DNA of 64,000 bases, taken from the NCBI GenBank assembly GCA_031082185.1, contig JAVHLI010000002.1:1-64000 (forward strand), given 5' to 3'. This stretch comes from a bacterium (lineage in GTDB: Bacteria > Sysuimicrobiota > Sysuimicrobiia > Sysuimicrobiales > Humicultoraceae). A program made the position numbers and the translations under genes. Below the pieces are notes generated by a model that was not told the DNA's origin, made no database searches, and saw nothing but the letters and a program-made list of their open reading frames with translations. The first letter of the stretch is position 1, and every line of letters begins with the position of its first letter. Of this stretch, positions 52,816 to 62,300 are shown in pieces.

Positions 52816-53688
52816 CTACAGACCCCTCGCCGTGCGCGGGTCGAGCATGTCGCGCAGCCCGTCGCCCAGGAAGTTGAACCCCAGCACGGTCGTCATGATG
52901 GCGAGCCCTGGGAATGTTGACACCCACCAGGCCTGGCCCACGAACCCCCGCCCTTCTGCCACCATCGCGCCCCACTCAGGAGTCGGGGGCTGCGCGCCGA
53001 GCCCCAAGAAGCTCAGCGAGGCAGCCCAAAGCAGCGCCGCGGGCATCTCCAGCGTGGTGTAGACGACCACGGTGCCAATCGCGTTAGGCAGGATGTGACG
53101 GCCCAGGATGCGGGCGTCTCCGGCTCCCATGGCCCTGGCGGCCTCCACGTACGTGGATGTGCGGATCACGAGAACCTGCCCCCGGATCAGGCGGGCGAAC
53201 TCCCTCCACCCGGTGATGCCGATGGCCAGGATCATGTTGCCGAGCCCGCCGCCCAGGACGCCGGCGATCGCCAGCGCCAGCACCAGCGTCGGGAGGGCGA
53301 GCATGATGTCCACCAGGCGCATAAGCAGTGTGTCCGTCCAGCCGCCGAAGTAGGCGGCGCAGGCACCAAGCACGATGCCGATGACTGCCTCGATGAGGAC
53401 AACCGCCACGCCGATGAGTAGCGCGAAGCGCGTCCCATAGATAACCCGGCTGAAGATGTCACGCCCGAGTTCGTCGGTGCCAAACAGGTGCTTCGCGCCG
53501 GGTGGCGTCAGTAGGGCCTCGATATCAAGTGCGATCGGATCGTACGGCGCGAGCTGGCCCGCCAGCAGCGCGGCCACGGCCACGACCAGCACCAGCACCG
53601 CGCCCACGAGCATGAGGCGGTGGCGCCACAGCCGCCGCAGGGTCCAGACTGCCGGCGAGGCCACGCGAGCGGGCCGCATCTCACTCAT
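52816..53688 (-). CDS. Peptide-type ABC transporter permease (DppC), second system
   Basis: 290 residues from ATG 53688 (an in-frame TTG at 53706 is possible). OppC-N segment (LAPYDPIALD, HLFGTDELGRD), six membrane helices and the EAARAMGAGDARILGRH loop. The start overlaps the upstream DppB gene by 8 bases. Same operon as two M20 peptidases. No ATPases nearby. Confidence 0.88.
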   Translation of the reverse strand: MSEMRPARVASPAVWTLRRLWRHRLMLVGAVLVLVVAVAALLAGQLAPYDPIALDIEALLTPPGAKHLFGTDELGRDIFSRVIYGTRFALLIGVAVVLIEAVIGIVLGACAAYFGGWTDTLLMRLVDIMLALPTLVLALAIAGVLGGGLGNMILAIGITGWREFARLIRGQVLVIRTSTYVEAARAMGAGDARILGRHILPNAIGTVVVYTTLEMPAALLWAASLSFLGLGAQPPTPEWGAMVAEGRGFVGQAWWVSTFPGLAIMTTVLGFNFLGDGLRDMLDPRTARGL

Positions 53689-54619
53689 ACCGGATGCGTG
53701 GGTCAACCACCGCGTAGAGCAGGTCCACCAGCAGGCTGCTACCGACGACCAGGAGGGCCATCGCCACCACGATACCCTGCACGACTGGGTAGTCGCGCTT
53801 CAGGACCGCATCCACCAGGAGCCGCCCCATGCCGGGCCAGGCGAAGACCGTCTCGGTGATCACGGCACCGCCAAACAGCCATGGAAGCCGCAGCCCTATC
53901 AGGGTAATGATCGGGATCAGCGCGTTGCGCAGGGCGTGGCGGATCACGACGGCTCGTTCGGCCAACCCCTTGCTGCGTGCCGTGCGAATGTACTCCTCGC
54001 CGATAACCTCCAGCATGCTGGACCGGGTGAAGCGCGTGAACATGGCCGCGGGCGGCAGGCCCAGGGTCAGAACCGGCAGCACGTGGCTGCGCAGCCCCTC
54101 CAGCGTCCAGAGACCGCCGGCCCGTCCGGAGATCGGCAGCACTCCGAGCCAAACCCCAAAGACCATGATGAACAGCAGACCCAGCCAGAAGGTGGGCATT
54201 GACACCCAGAAGAGGGCCGCGACCCTGGACAGGTTGTCCACGGCGGTGTTCCTGCGGACCGCCGAGAGCACACCGGCAGGCAGGCTTACCGCCAGGGTCA
54301 CGAGCAGGGCGAGAATGGTCAGTTCCAGCGTCGCGCCGACGCGCGGGCGGATCATCGCGACGACGTGATCACCGGTGGTGATGGACATCCCCAAATCGCC
54401 GCGCACGGCCCGCCCCAGCCATCGCAGGTACTGGACTGCCACAGGACGGTCAAGTCCCAGCTCTTCGCGGCGCTGCTGGACGATGTCCTCCGGCACATTG
54501 AGGCCGAAGAGCAGTCGAACAGGGTCACCCGTCAGGTGCAGGAGACTGAAGACGACAAGGGTGACCCCGATCGCGACCGGAATCAGAGCCAGCAGCCGGT
54601 GCAGGACATACCGGGTCAT
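53681..54619 (-). CDS. Peptide-type ABC transporter permease (DppB), second system
   Basis: 312 residues, six helices, LLHLTGDPVRLL in the first half and LDRPVAVQYLRW, then RTARSKGLAERAV as the ATPase-contacting loop. Pairs with the DppC gene just downstream. It follows the binding-protein gene after 16 bases. Confidence 0.9.
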   Translation of the reverse strand: MTRYVLHRLLALIPVAIGVTLVVFSLLHLTGDPVRLLFGLNVPEDIVQQRREELGLDRPVAVQYLRWLGRAVRGDLGMSITTGDHVVAMIRPRVGATLELTILALLVTLAVSLPAGVLSAVRRNTAVDNLSRVAALFWVSMPTFWLGLLFIMVFGVWLGVLPISGRAGGLWTLEGLRSHVLPVLTLGLPPAAMFTRFTRSSMLEVIGEEYIRTARSKGLAERAVVIRHALRNALIPIITLIGLRLPWLFGGAVITETVFAWPGMGRLLVDAVLKRDYPVVQGIVVAMALLVVGSSLLVDLLYAVVDPRIRYE

Positions 54620-54635
54620 GCCGGCCTCGTCGAGC

Positions 54636-56246
54636 CTACTTCCTCGTAATCGCGAGCGCCCTCAGGTGGGGAGGCCACCAGGGATGCGACGCCAGCACCT
54701 CCAGGCCGCCCACTGACCTCTTCGCAGCGAGCAGGCTCGTGTTGGAAACCAGCGGAACCCAGACCGCGGACTCTACTACGATACGTTGCACGCGGTTGAG
54801 CGCCTGATCGCGCTCGTCGTCATCAATGGCCGCCCCGGCTGTTTCCAGTAGCTTGTCAAGCTCACTGTTGGCCCACCGCGAGAAGTTGCTGACCGGAATG
54901 TTCGTGGAGTGGGTCAGGAAGTTCAGGTAGGGCTGCCCAAGCCACCACGTGTTGCGGAAGATCCCGATATCGAAGGTCCCGGCCCGAGCGCGGTCATAGG
55001 CTGCTCCCACCTCGGCCGTCTCTACCTTGACGTCAATCCCGACTTGGCGAAGCTGGCTCTGCACAATAACACCGGCACGGCGCCATTGGTCAACGTTCGA
55101 GAACGTGATCAGCGTGACCTCGAAACGGTCGCCATCGCGGCGCAAGATTCCGTCCGGCCCGGCTTTCCACCCGGCTTCGGCAAAGAGCTGCTTGGCCCGC
55201 TCAACGTCGTACTTGTACGCGTAGCCCTTTACGCCCGGCCAGTAACCAATGGTCGCCGCGCTGATGAGGCCTTCCAGGGGCTGGCCGACGCCCAGCCAGG
55301 CAGCCCGCGCGATCGCCTCCTTGTCTATGCTGTGCGCTATGGCCTGGCGCACCTTTGTACTCTGGAAGAACCAGCGCTCCATGTTCAGAACGAGGTACTG
55401 GACGCTGAATGAGGGAGCCTGCATGACGATCACGTTGGGGTTGGCCCGGAGCTGCTGCAGGCCGGACGGGGTGACATCGAACGTCAGGTCCACGTTGCCG
55501 GCGGCCACCTCTGCCGTCATCGTGGCGTCCTCAGGCACGATCCTGAATACAAGACGCTGGAAGTTGGCCGGGCCGCGGTTGGGCGAGAAGGCCGGACCCC
55601 ACCGGTACCGGTCAAAGCGTTCCAGGACGATCCGGTCGCCCGGAACCCACTCCTTGAAGATGTACGGTCCTGTACCAATTAGGGCCCTGATGCCGATGTC
55701 TGCCGATGGCGTGCCGGCTATGAAGGATGCCGGCAGGATGCCCGTATGCGCGTCGGCCAGGTCGGAGATAATCGCCAGGGGCTTGGGCTGGCCGAAACGG
55801 AAGATGATCGTGCGGGCATCCGGCGTGTCCATGCTGGTTATCCCACCCGTGCGCGGCCGCAGATACGAGGACAGCGGTGACACGGTGATGTACCGTTCGA
55901 AGGTCGCCTTGACGTCGGCCGAAGTCACCGGGGCGCCGTTGTGGAAGAAGAGTTCGGGCTTGAGCGTGACCTTGAGGGTCTTCCTGTCGGCAGACCACTC
56001 GTGTGATTGCGCGAGCAGAGGAACCACCTTGAAGTTCTTGTCCAGCGTGAACAGCGGTTCGGCCACGTAGCTCAGGACGACCAGCGAGTGGAACCGGGTC
56101 GTCCGCTGGGGATCCAGGTTTTCAGGCTCCTCCCCCAGTCCCTGGATCAGCGTAGCCGCGGTCTGCGCACCGGCAAACTGCGGCATTCCTGGCAGGAGCA
56201 GGGCGATCATGCCTACCAGGACGAGCAGCGCTATCTGCAAACGCAT
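54636..56246 (-). CDS. Substrate-binding protein, family 5, second system
   Basis: 536 residues with a signal peptide (LQIALLVLVGMIALLLPGMPQFAGA). SBP_bac_5 pattern (TLIQGLGEEPENLDPQ, LAQSHEWSADRKTLKVTL, FHNGAPVTSADVKA, GTGPYIFKEW). First gene of the six-gene operon that ends with the dehydrogenase at 49288. Binds peptide-like substrates. About 280 bases of upstream sequence carry the operon's start region with no other gene. Confidence 0.9.
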   Translation of the reverse strand: MRLQIALLVLVGMIALLLPGMPQFAGAQTAATLIQGLGEEPENLDPQRTTRFHSLVVLSYVAEPLFTLDKNFKVVPLLAQSHEWSADRKTLKVTLKPELFFHNGAPVTSADVKATFERYITVSPLSSYLRPRTGGITSMDTPDARTIIFRFGQPKPLAIISDLADAHTGILPASFIAGTPSADIGIRALIGTGPYIFKEWVPGDRIVLERFDRYRWGPAFSPNRGPANFQRLVFRIVPEDATMTAEVAAGNVDLTFDVTPSGLQQLRANPNVIVMQAPSFSVQYLVLNMERWFFQSTKVRQAIAHSIDKEAIARAAWLGVGQPLEGLISAATIGYWPGVKGYAYKYDVERAKQLFAEAGWKAGPDGILRRDGDRFEVTLITFSNVDQWRRAGVIVQSQLRQVGIDVKVETAEVGAAYDRARAGTFDIGIFRNTWWLGQPYLNFLTHSTNIPVSNFSRWANSELDKLLETAGAAIDDDERDQALNRVQRIVVESAVWVPLVSNTSLLAAKRSVGGLEVLASHPWWPPHLRALAITRK

Positions 56247-56528
56247 TCTCCTTCCCTCCTTGGTCTAGGCCCTCGTCTCAGAATCTGCCTGGTGGGCCAT
56301 CCAGAAGCCAATGCTACGGTTTCAACCCACATCCATTCGTTCCCTGCCGAGTCCGTCGAGCGCCGGACACTATGGTAGCGATAGGACGCGGGCCAGAATG
56401 CCCGGGCCACTCCACGCTGCACGGGCTGCTTTGGCCGGAGGCGTCGGAGTGGTGCTTGCGCCCGCGCCAGACAACCCCTATAGATGAGAAGTGAAGGGCC
56501 CAGACCACACGAGCGGAGGTGGACGCCG

Positions 56529-56942
56529 ATGGCAGACGAGATTCGCCTGGTGGAGTACTTCTACGTTCTGACATCCGACAAGCCCGGAGAGGGTGCCCGG
56601 TTCCTCGGATACCTGAAGGACGCCGGGGTGAACCTGCTTGCGTTCCATGGCTTCCCGGCCGGTCGGAGGGCGCAGCTCGACTTCGTCCCGTTCGACCCCG
56701 CGGCCTTCAAGGCGGCCGCGCGCAAGGCGAAATGGAAGCTGGTGGGGCCGAAGAAGGCGTTCCTTATCGAGGGCGACGACCGGGTGGGCGCGCTGGTGGA
56801 CTACTACGACAGGCTGGCCGAAGCCAAGATCAACGTGACGGCCAGCAACGCGGTGGCCGCAGGTGCCGGTCGGTTCGGCGCGATCTTCTGGGTCAAGGCA
56901 CGTGATGTGAGGCGCGCGGCGAAGGCGTTGGGCGTAAGGTAG
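56529..56942 (+). CDS. Small ACT-like domain protein
   Basis: 137 residues from ATG 56529 with GGAGGTGG upstream. Sequence has two alpha/beta repeats (VEYFYVLTSDKPGEGARFLGY; INVTASNAVAAGAGRFGAIFWV) resembling ACT domains. No enzyme domain. It may bind an amino acid and act as a regulator. Lone gene. Confidence 0.65.
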   Translation: MADEIRLVEYFYVLTSDKPGEGARFLGYLKDAGVNLLAFHGFPAGRRAQLDFVPFDPAAFKAAARKAKWKLVGPKKAFLIEGDDRVGALVDYYDRLAEAKINVTASNAVAAGAGRFGAIFWVKARDVRRAAKALGVR

Positions 56943-57006
56943 GCGCGCCCCAAGAACACCCCTCGCGGTCCAGGTCTGTCCCTTGCGGCGGATCGCGGGG
57001 ATAGGA

Positions 57007-58143
57007 TCATCCGCGCGCGTGGGGGCGCTGGGACGCGCCGGGCTTTTCCTTGTAGTAGCAGTCACTTCCGCCCCCGGCACCCTGTCTGCGCGTGGTGTCG
57101 CCCTTCCGCCACCATCGCACTTCTCCGCACATCTTGCGACCGTCCGGGAATACCTTCCAGGCGGTGTACTCCCCATCGTGGAGGCCCCCGGGATTGTGGG
57201 TATCCCTGAAGGTCCCACTGAGGACGCCGGCGACGTAGGTGCCGTGCCCCTCGTGCCTGATCCCGGCGGATGGGATCTCAAGGACCCAGCGCACCCTGGT
57301 GCCCGTCTGCTCGATCAAGAAGGTACCCCCACCCTTCAACCACCACGTCCCCGAGATATCTGACGTGGACCGGGCGGTTGTGACGCGGCCTCTGCCTTTG
57401 CGGGCTTCCGTCTCCAGGGCCCGGGCCAGATCCCGGAGCTTCAGGGCAAGGAGTTCCGCCGTCTTCGCCTTCCAGTAGTCGCGCAACCGGGGCCACCCCC
57501 GGTCGGCTTCCTGGCGGATCGATCCGGGCATACCGCGCAAGGGGCTCGTATAAGAGTCCCAGATCTCTCTCAGCCGCCGCTCGGTCTTCACCTTCACGGC
57601 TATGTTGACCTCGGTGATCCCGAACTTCCGACCGGCCACCTCGAAGAAGGACGGATGGCCCCGCAGTGGATTTCGCAGGTCGCGGAGGAGGTCGAAGCGC
57701 GAACCGCCGAACACGATCCGGTCAATTTGCCGCTCGTCGGCGGCCTCATAGAGCCGCAGCACCGCATAGGTGGACCCGCCGATCACCACCCTGCCGGCGT
57801 TGATTGCGATGCCCAGGGCGGGGAACTGCATCGCCACCCCGCTCTCCAGCAGCGCCCGGTAGGCCGCGCCTAGCCGCTCGGTCTCGCCGGTGGTGAAGTA
57901 GGCGACGAGTGGGGAGATCACGATGGCGTCAACGTCGCCTGCTATCTTGCCGCCCACCGACCCTGCCGCGCGGAACACTACCTCTTTGGCCAGGCCTTCG
58001 AGCCCTTCCCCGACCGGTCCCGGCGATTGCGCCCCTGCCGCAGGAGGCGGGATCAGCAACGCGGTCAGAAGAGCTGCCAGCAGTACTGCGTGCAGGCGAC
58101 CCACGATGTCGGCTGGTGATCTTCGGTGAACTCTGCGGCTCAT
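57007..58143 (-). CDS. Secreted protein of unknown function
   Basis: 378 residues from ATG 58143 with AGGAGGTGG ahead (the frame's GTG at 58152 overlaps the SD). Signal peptide (LHAVLLAALLTALLIPPPAAGAQ), a central helical region with hydrophobic face (~40-160), a charged helical segment (~200-260), then a beta-rich C-terminal part (SGTWWLKGGGTFLIEQTG, HEGHGTYVAGVLSGTF) and a basic Cys-containing tail. No family recognised. Confidence 0.65.
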   Translation of the reverse strand: MSRRVHRRSPADIVGRLHAVLLAALLTALLIPPPAAGAQSPGPVGEGLEGLAKEVVFRAAGSVGGKIAGDVDAIVISPLVAYFTTGETERLGAAYRALLESGVAMQFPALGIAINAGRVVIGGSTYAVLRLYEAADERQIDRIVFGGSRFDLLRDLRNPLRGHPSFFEVAGRKFGITEVNIAVKVKTERRLREIWDSYTSPLRGMPGSIRQEADRGWPRLRDYWKAKTAELLALKLRDLARALETEARKGRGRVTTARSTSDISGTWWLKGGGTFLIEQTGTRVRWVLEIPSAGIRHEGHGTYVAGVLSGTFRDTHNPGGLHDGEYTAWKVFPDGRKMCGEVRWWRKGDTTRRQGAGGGSDCYYKEKPGASQRPHARG

Positions 58144-58302
58144 TGCAGCCACCTCCTGGGTTGTACGTGGGTTTTGCCCGGGTGTGTTCGGGCCCAGACC
58201 GGTCGAAGGTCACGAGGCCCGCCCCCGTTTCCTGTGGGACCCCCTTCAGTATCGGGTGTCTGACGAAGCCGGGCGCGGTGCAACCGCTGGCGGCGCGCAT
58301 CG

Positions 58303-58475
58303 ACATTCTGCAGGTATGCCGCCAACCCTGAATCCGCCACTACGACCTTTGGGGTCTTGAGCAGTCGCTTCCGTAGGGTGGCTGTCCACACCGGCACCCG
58401 GACGACGAGGAAGGTAGCCTCAAGGAGCGTGAGGTGGCGCAGCACGGTTCGCTGGGAGATCTCGGAGGCCCTCGA
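58303..58475 (-). pseudogene. DUF4143 (AAA-ATPase C-terminal) fragment
   Basis: The minus strand reads EISQRTVLRHLTLLEATFLV-VRVP followed by KRLLKTPKVVVADSGLAAYL, matching the start of a DUF4143 domain (usually LLEALFLV...DSGLAAHL). The N-terminal ATPase and the end are absent; past DSGLAAYL the frame loses similarity. A remnant of a plasmid- or toxin-linked ATPase. The rest of 58144-58504 shows no gene. Confidence 0.6.
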
Positions 58476-58504
58476 GGGAGATCAACGGGATGCTCGCCGG
58501 AGGC

Positions 58505-59317
58505 CTATGGTGCCTGCGCCTGCATCAGTGTGACGACACGGTTGGCGGCTTGATAGGTATCGTCGGACAGCAACTCGCGCCGCACCACCTGCCCGTCTTG
58601 AGAGACGATGCGGTAGGTCAGCACCCGGTAGCCGGTCGCGCCCGGACTCCGCTGCCGGGTGCGGCCATTCGGCTCACCCGCCTGGTCCGGCGCGAGAGTC
58701 AAGCGGGCCGGGGTGGTGACCGAGGACACATCAGAGGTGACCTCAATGGTCGGATCCAGACGCTGGCGGCCGAAGAGCCGGACTTCGAGGCGATCACCAA
58801 CGACCCGCGCCTGGATTCGCACCGGCCAGGCGTAAGGATTGCGGAAGCGCAGGTCGATGTCGTGCTGCGCCACAGCCGCGTCGCGACCGGGTGCTACGTA
58901 AGTCGGGGCGAAGACATGAGAGTGCCGCTCGACGATGGGCAGCCCGGCCAGGAGCGCCGCGTTGTAGAGGGTCGTAGACGTCTGGCAGACGCCGCCGCCG
59001 AATGCTCGTATCAGTTCGCCGTCGAAGCTTACCGGCGCTTTGACATAGCCGCGGTCTACGGTCCAGGACCGCACCGTGCGATTGTACGAGAAGGTGGCGC
59101 CCGGTGCGATCCGCACGCCGGTCAGCGCCTGGGCCGCGAGGCGGGCGTTGTGACGCTGGCCTCCCGACCGACCGGTCAGTCTTGTGGCGTAGCCGGCCAG
59201 TTCGACCTCCTGTGGCTGGGTCGCAACGATGCGGGCGATCCCGGCTGCGCCGAACACGAGGATGGCCGCCAGCGCCGCGCCGGTAGCGAGCATCTGGAGG
59301 TCGGGGCGCCGCGTCAC
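58505..59317 (-). CDS. VanW-family protein
   Basis: 270 residues. Signal/anchor segment (MLATGAALAAILVFGAAGIA) then a VanW domain with RIAPGATFSYNRTV, FGGGVCQTSTTLYNAALLAGL and the typical HSHVFAPTYVAPGRDAAV. Common in Gram-positive and related bacteria, and found with vancomycin-resistance genes, though its activity is unclear. It is 13 bases downstream of the alpha-2-macroglobulin gene, same strand. Confidence 0.9.
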   Translation of the reverse strand: MTRRPDLQMLATGAALAAILVFGAAGIARIVATQPQEVELAGYATRLTGRSGGQRHNARLAAQALTGVRIAPGATFSYNRTVRSWTVDRGYVKAPVSFDGELIRAFGGGVCQTSTTLYNAALLAGLPIVERHSHVFAPTYVAPGRDAAVAQHDIDLRFRNPYAWPVRIQARVVGDRLEVRLFGRQRLDPTIEVTSDVSSVTTPARLTLAPDQAGEPNGRTRQRSPGATGYRVLTYRIVSQDGQVVRRELLSDDTYQAANRVVTLMQAQAP

Positions 59318-59330
59318 GCGATCACCGCCA

Positions 59331-62300
59331 TCACCGAATGATCACCCGCGCGCCCGAGGACTCGGCGCGCATCTTCGGCGTGTACATGCCCTCCAGGAGC
59401 GTCGGCATCGCGTTGTATGTGCCCGGAGTCTGCGCCCGCACGTTGTACTCGATCACGTGCTTGCCCGCCGGAATGCGGCGAGCGAAGATCGCGATGCGGT
59501 CGTCGCGCACGTCCGTGTAGTCCCACCACCAGCGCCAGTCGTCAATGGCGACTTCAGCGCGTCCGCGCTCGGTAACCTCGAAGCCTGCGGGGAACGGATC
59601 TTCGATGATCACGTACGCCAGATCACGCGGGGTGGTGATGGTCAGCCGCACCAGCACCCGGTCGCCCTGTCGCAGCACGTTTCGCGTCGGCTCGGTTTGC
59701 AGCGACCAGATGCCGGCGCCGGCGCGCTTCGGGAGCAGGCGCAGGTATTCACGCGCGATGCGGATATCGGCGGGAGCAAGCGCGGGTATCGCGTCCATGG
59801 CGATCGTTTGCCGCAGCGTCACGGTGTAGAACACCCGGCTTGTGCCACCCGCGCGCTCCACGGTGATCCGGTTCTCGCCTGGCTGGAGCGCGCTGCCCGA
59901 CAGGGTGAGGACCAGATCGCGCGCCTCACGCACGGTCGGCGTGAGGCGGTAGGTCTGCACCACCCGGCCGTTGAGCGCCACGCGCACTTCGCCGGTTGCC
60001 GAGGCCGCGCCACCTTCGGCCCGCAGGTAGTCGGCCAGCGCCGCCAGCACCCACGACGTGTCTCGCGTGCTCCACCAGTAGGAGCCGGTGCGGTTCAACA
60101 TCAACCAGCGGATGATTCCCTCGATCCGCGGATCGCGGGAATCTACCGCGAGGATCGCCCGCAGCGCCAGGGCGGTGGCCATCCGCTCGTTCCAGTCCCA
60201 GCGCGTCGCATCGTCCGACCGCCAGGACACGGTGCCGTCCTCGGTAACCGACCGCCGGCCCAGTTCGGCGAAGGCCGGCCGCACATTGCGGCCGAGCAGC
60301 CGGTCGAGCAGCACCGCGTATGCCACGCCCTCGGTCTTGAGTTCGGACAGCGTGGTCTTCGCTCGGAGTCCTCGCGCCGTCTCGGGGTCACCCGCCAGCG
60401 CCACCGCGTAGAGCAGGAACATGCGTGTGTCGGGGTCGGCCCGGCCGGCCAGTTCCAGGGCCGCCCGCCGGCCTGATTCGAGCACGCTCTCCCGCACCGG
60501 GTACCCCTCGGCCTTCGCCGTGGCGAGGCCGTACAGCACGTAGGCGGTCATCCACGCGCTGCCCTCGTCGAACTCCCACCAACCCCATCCGCCCTCTTCG
60601 TTCTGGAACCGGTACAGGCGGATGAGACCATCCTGCACCATGTCCGGAATCCGGCGCTCCAAGTCGGGCTGCGGCAGACCGCCCGCCCGCAGCACCCGCT
60701 GTACCATCACCGTGGGCAGGAACCGGCTCATGGTTTGCTCGACGCAGCCCCAGGGATAGCCGATGAGGTACTCCAACGCGCCGGCCGCGGCCTGCGTCAC
60801 CGACGGCGTGATCCGCACGGTCAGGCGGCTCGCCTCGGGAATGGCGCTGCGCTGCAGCACCACTGTCTCGGTCTTCGGCCCCTCGGCGGTGATGTCTCCC
60901 GTCTGCCCCGTGATCTGCGTGCGTCCGTAGGGCCGGACGGGAACGGTGATCTCCACGCCGTCCGAGCGCGACGGCTGGCCCGCAGCCTCCGCGGTCACCA
61001 GAATGCGGGCCTCGCCGGGCCGCCGGGCGGAGACGGGCCAGATGACCTCCTCCACCTTGCGCGGCGCGAGGGTGACGGTCTGCTGCGGCGATCCTGCGGT
61101 CTGGAGCCCGTCGGCCTTCAGCCGTACTGTGGCCTGCAGCGGCGTGTCGGTCTCGTTGTGAACGAGCGCGGTGATGCGCGACTGGTCGTCCTGCGAGAAC
61201 AGCCGCGGCGTCTCGATTCGCACGAAGAACTCTCTGGCCACGATGGCCTTGTAGACACCCCGGCCCAGCCGCGTCTCCTTGGTGTGCGCCAGCACCGTGG
61301 TCCGCCACGTGGTCAGGTTGTCAGGAAGGTCAAACGACATGGTGGCTCTTCCCTGCGCGTCGGTCACGAGCGCCGGCTGCCAGTAGGCGGTGTCCTTGAA
61401 CCGCCGGCGGATCATGATCTGGCTGGCGTCCTTGTCCGCGTCACCCAGATACCACAGCTCGAACGAGAAGTGCGTGCGCACCAGATTCCATCGCCGAGGG
61501 TAGAACGCGTTGCGCAGCGCCCTTGGATCGTCTTCCTGCAGGGCATATATGGCCTCGTCCACGACAGCGAGGGAGAGCTCGGCCTGCTGTGGCCGACCGG
61601 CCGCGTCGGTGACCTGCACCTTGTAGGTGGCGCGGTCGCCCGGGCCGTAGCGCGGCCTGTCGGATGTCACCGTGACCTTCAACTCACGCTCGGGCACGGT
61701 GACGTTGAGCGCCACCTCGCCCCGCGCCAGCTTCTTGTCCCTCACGTAGAGCGCCGACAGGAAGACGTTGGGTCCGTACTCCGGGAGCAGCGGCACGCTG
61801 ATCACGGTCGTACGGCGCACGACCGGCACGGCAAACACCCGGTGGATGCGATCGCCCTCGATGGTCACCAGGGCGGTCTGGCCGGTCTTGTCGGCGTTGA
61901 GCAGCACCCGCGCCGTCTCGCCCGCCCGGTACCGTCGCTTGTCGGTCTGCAACGAGAGGTCGGTGTATCGCACCCCGAAGTCGCCGCCTGCTTCACTGGA
62001 GGCCCACAGCCAGGTGTCGCCTCGGATCTCGCGGCCGGCAGTGTCTCTGGCGATCGCCAATATCTGCACATAGCCGCTGCGCGGCAGCGTCACCGTCGCC
62101 GGGACCGAACCGTCCGGTCCGGTGGTGACCGTTTGCGTCCACGCCTTCAGGCCAACATACTCTCGGCGGCCGTAGTCCCACCGCACGTACGACGTCTCCA
62201 GCGTCACGCTGACGCCGGGCACCGGGCGCCGGTCGAGGTCGCGCACCAGCACCGTCGTACTCACCGGGCGCCCCGGCTCGACGAAGTATCGCTCGGGCCT

